Below, piece after piece: positions 63,542 through 64,000 of a DNA stretch of 64,000 nucleotides (its first letter is position 1; each line of letters begins with the position of its first letter). The stretch covers positions 3,286,001-3,350,000 of the forward strand of contig CM065324.1 in the NCBI GenBank assembly GCA_033032175.1, read 5' to 3'. The position numbers and the translations under genes are program-made. Below the pieces are notes generated by a model. That model did no database searches and was not told the origin of the DNA. It saw only the letters and a list, made by a program, of their open reading frames with translations. The stretch is from Saturnia japonica. Lineage: Eukaryota > Arthropoda > Insecta > Lepidoptera > Saturniidae.

Positions 63542-64000
63542 GTAAGGTTACTTTTTGCTTTTTTTTCCAAAATTCATATCTGCAGACTCTTGTTCCACAC
63601 CTGTTTTAAGTGGGTACTTTTATAATATTAAAGATTGCTATTAAAAAAAGATGCACTTGAAAATGCAGCTATATACTATAACTAAGTGAGCTTTGTTTTA
63701 GTATAACTAATAACGAAACTTATCACTAAATAACAAAGAAATTGTTATACACTGTTGCTTATTACTATTAGAAAAGATTATTATTGTCTTAAATTTACAG
63801 AAATGTTGGGGTTGTTATTGTGTTTGTGTGTTTGGGTGTTTATACAGAGGGTGAGGTTTGGGAAGCAATGGACTTGATAACGTTCTGGTCCCTGTGTTTT
63901 AAAGCCATCTCTTTTACTTAGGTATCTATAGTATAGTATAGTATAGTAGCGGTGCTTGCGGCGTGGTTATTACGCAGTTATTAGTTTCATCTCGTAATTT
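63542..64000 (+). other. start of gd-like 3 intron 7, cut by window end
   Basis: Begins GTAAGG. Holds a short (TATAG)n run at about 63925-63950. No exon seen before the edge. Confidence 0.6.

Overview
The window reads as nuclear DNA of an insect, most likely a moth or butterfly. It is AT-rich, its genes are cut into short exons with GT-AG introns, and it is crowded with repeats whose head motifs (for example CCCGTGGCTTCGCTCACG), tRNA-derived SINEs and LINE tails (CCGAACCGG) I know from lepidopteran genomes. There are no bacterial operons, tRNA genes, rRNA genes or CRISPR arrays. Gene names are from protein reading only; nothing was searched.

Four host genes can be assembled exon by exon. Three are paralogues of the insect 'gastrulation defective' (gd) type: secreted serine proteases with an N-terminal GD_N domain, a linker and a trypsin-fold (S1A) domain. 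gd-like 1 lies on the minus strand at the left edge, with two exons (3331-3119 and 1682-1249) and the rest outside. gd-like 2 is on the plus strand and complete: 9 coding exons, 30178-42269, 453 aa with His/Asp/Ser all present. gd-like 3 is on the plus strand from 52967 and runs off the right edge after the exon with the catalytic His. All three share exon phases, so they arose by duplication. The fourth gene is an ML-domain (NPC2/MD-2-like) secreted lipid-binding protein on the minus strand, 4 exons from 24586 to 16191, 159 aa, with the six NPC2 cysteines. Its small exons sit between transposon-filled introns.

Nearly everything else is mobile DNA or unassigned AT-rich spacer. Regions: 3.4-16 kb, repeat debris including a 530-bp inverted-repeat transposon that holds a THAP-like exon, plus two copies of a MITE; 16-25 kb, the ML gene with LINE fragments, a solo LTR and one arm of a large inverted repeat; 25-30 kb, repeats, a nested SINE and the other arm; 30-42 kb, gd-like 2, with a 45-bp tandem duplication of one splice acceptor and a second solo LTR inside its introns; 42-53 kb, mostly unassigned spacer; 53-64 kb, gd-like 3 with SINEs and a reverse-transcriptase fragment in its introns.

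In Drosophila, GD starts the protease cascade that activates the Toll ligand, and ML proteins bind lipids, some in immune sensing. Secreted proteases next to a secreted lipid binder could fit haemolymph or perivitelline signalling, but the neighbourhood may be chance.
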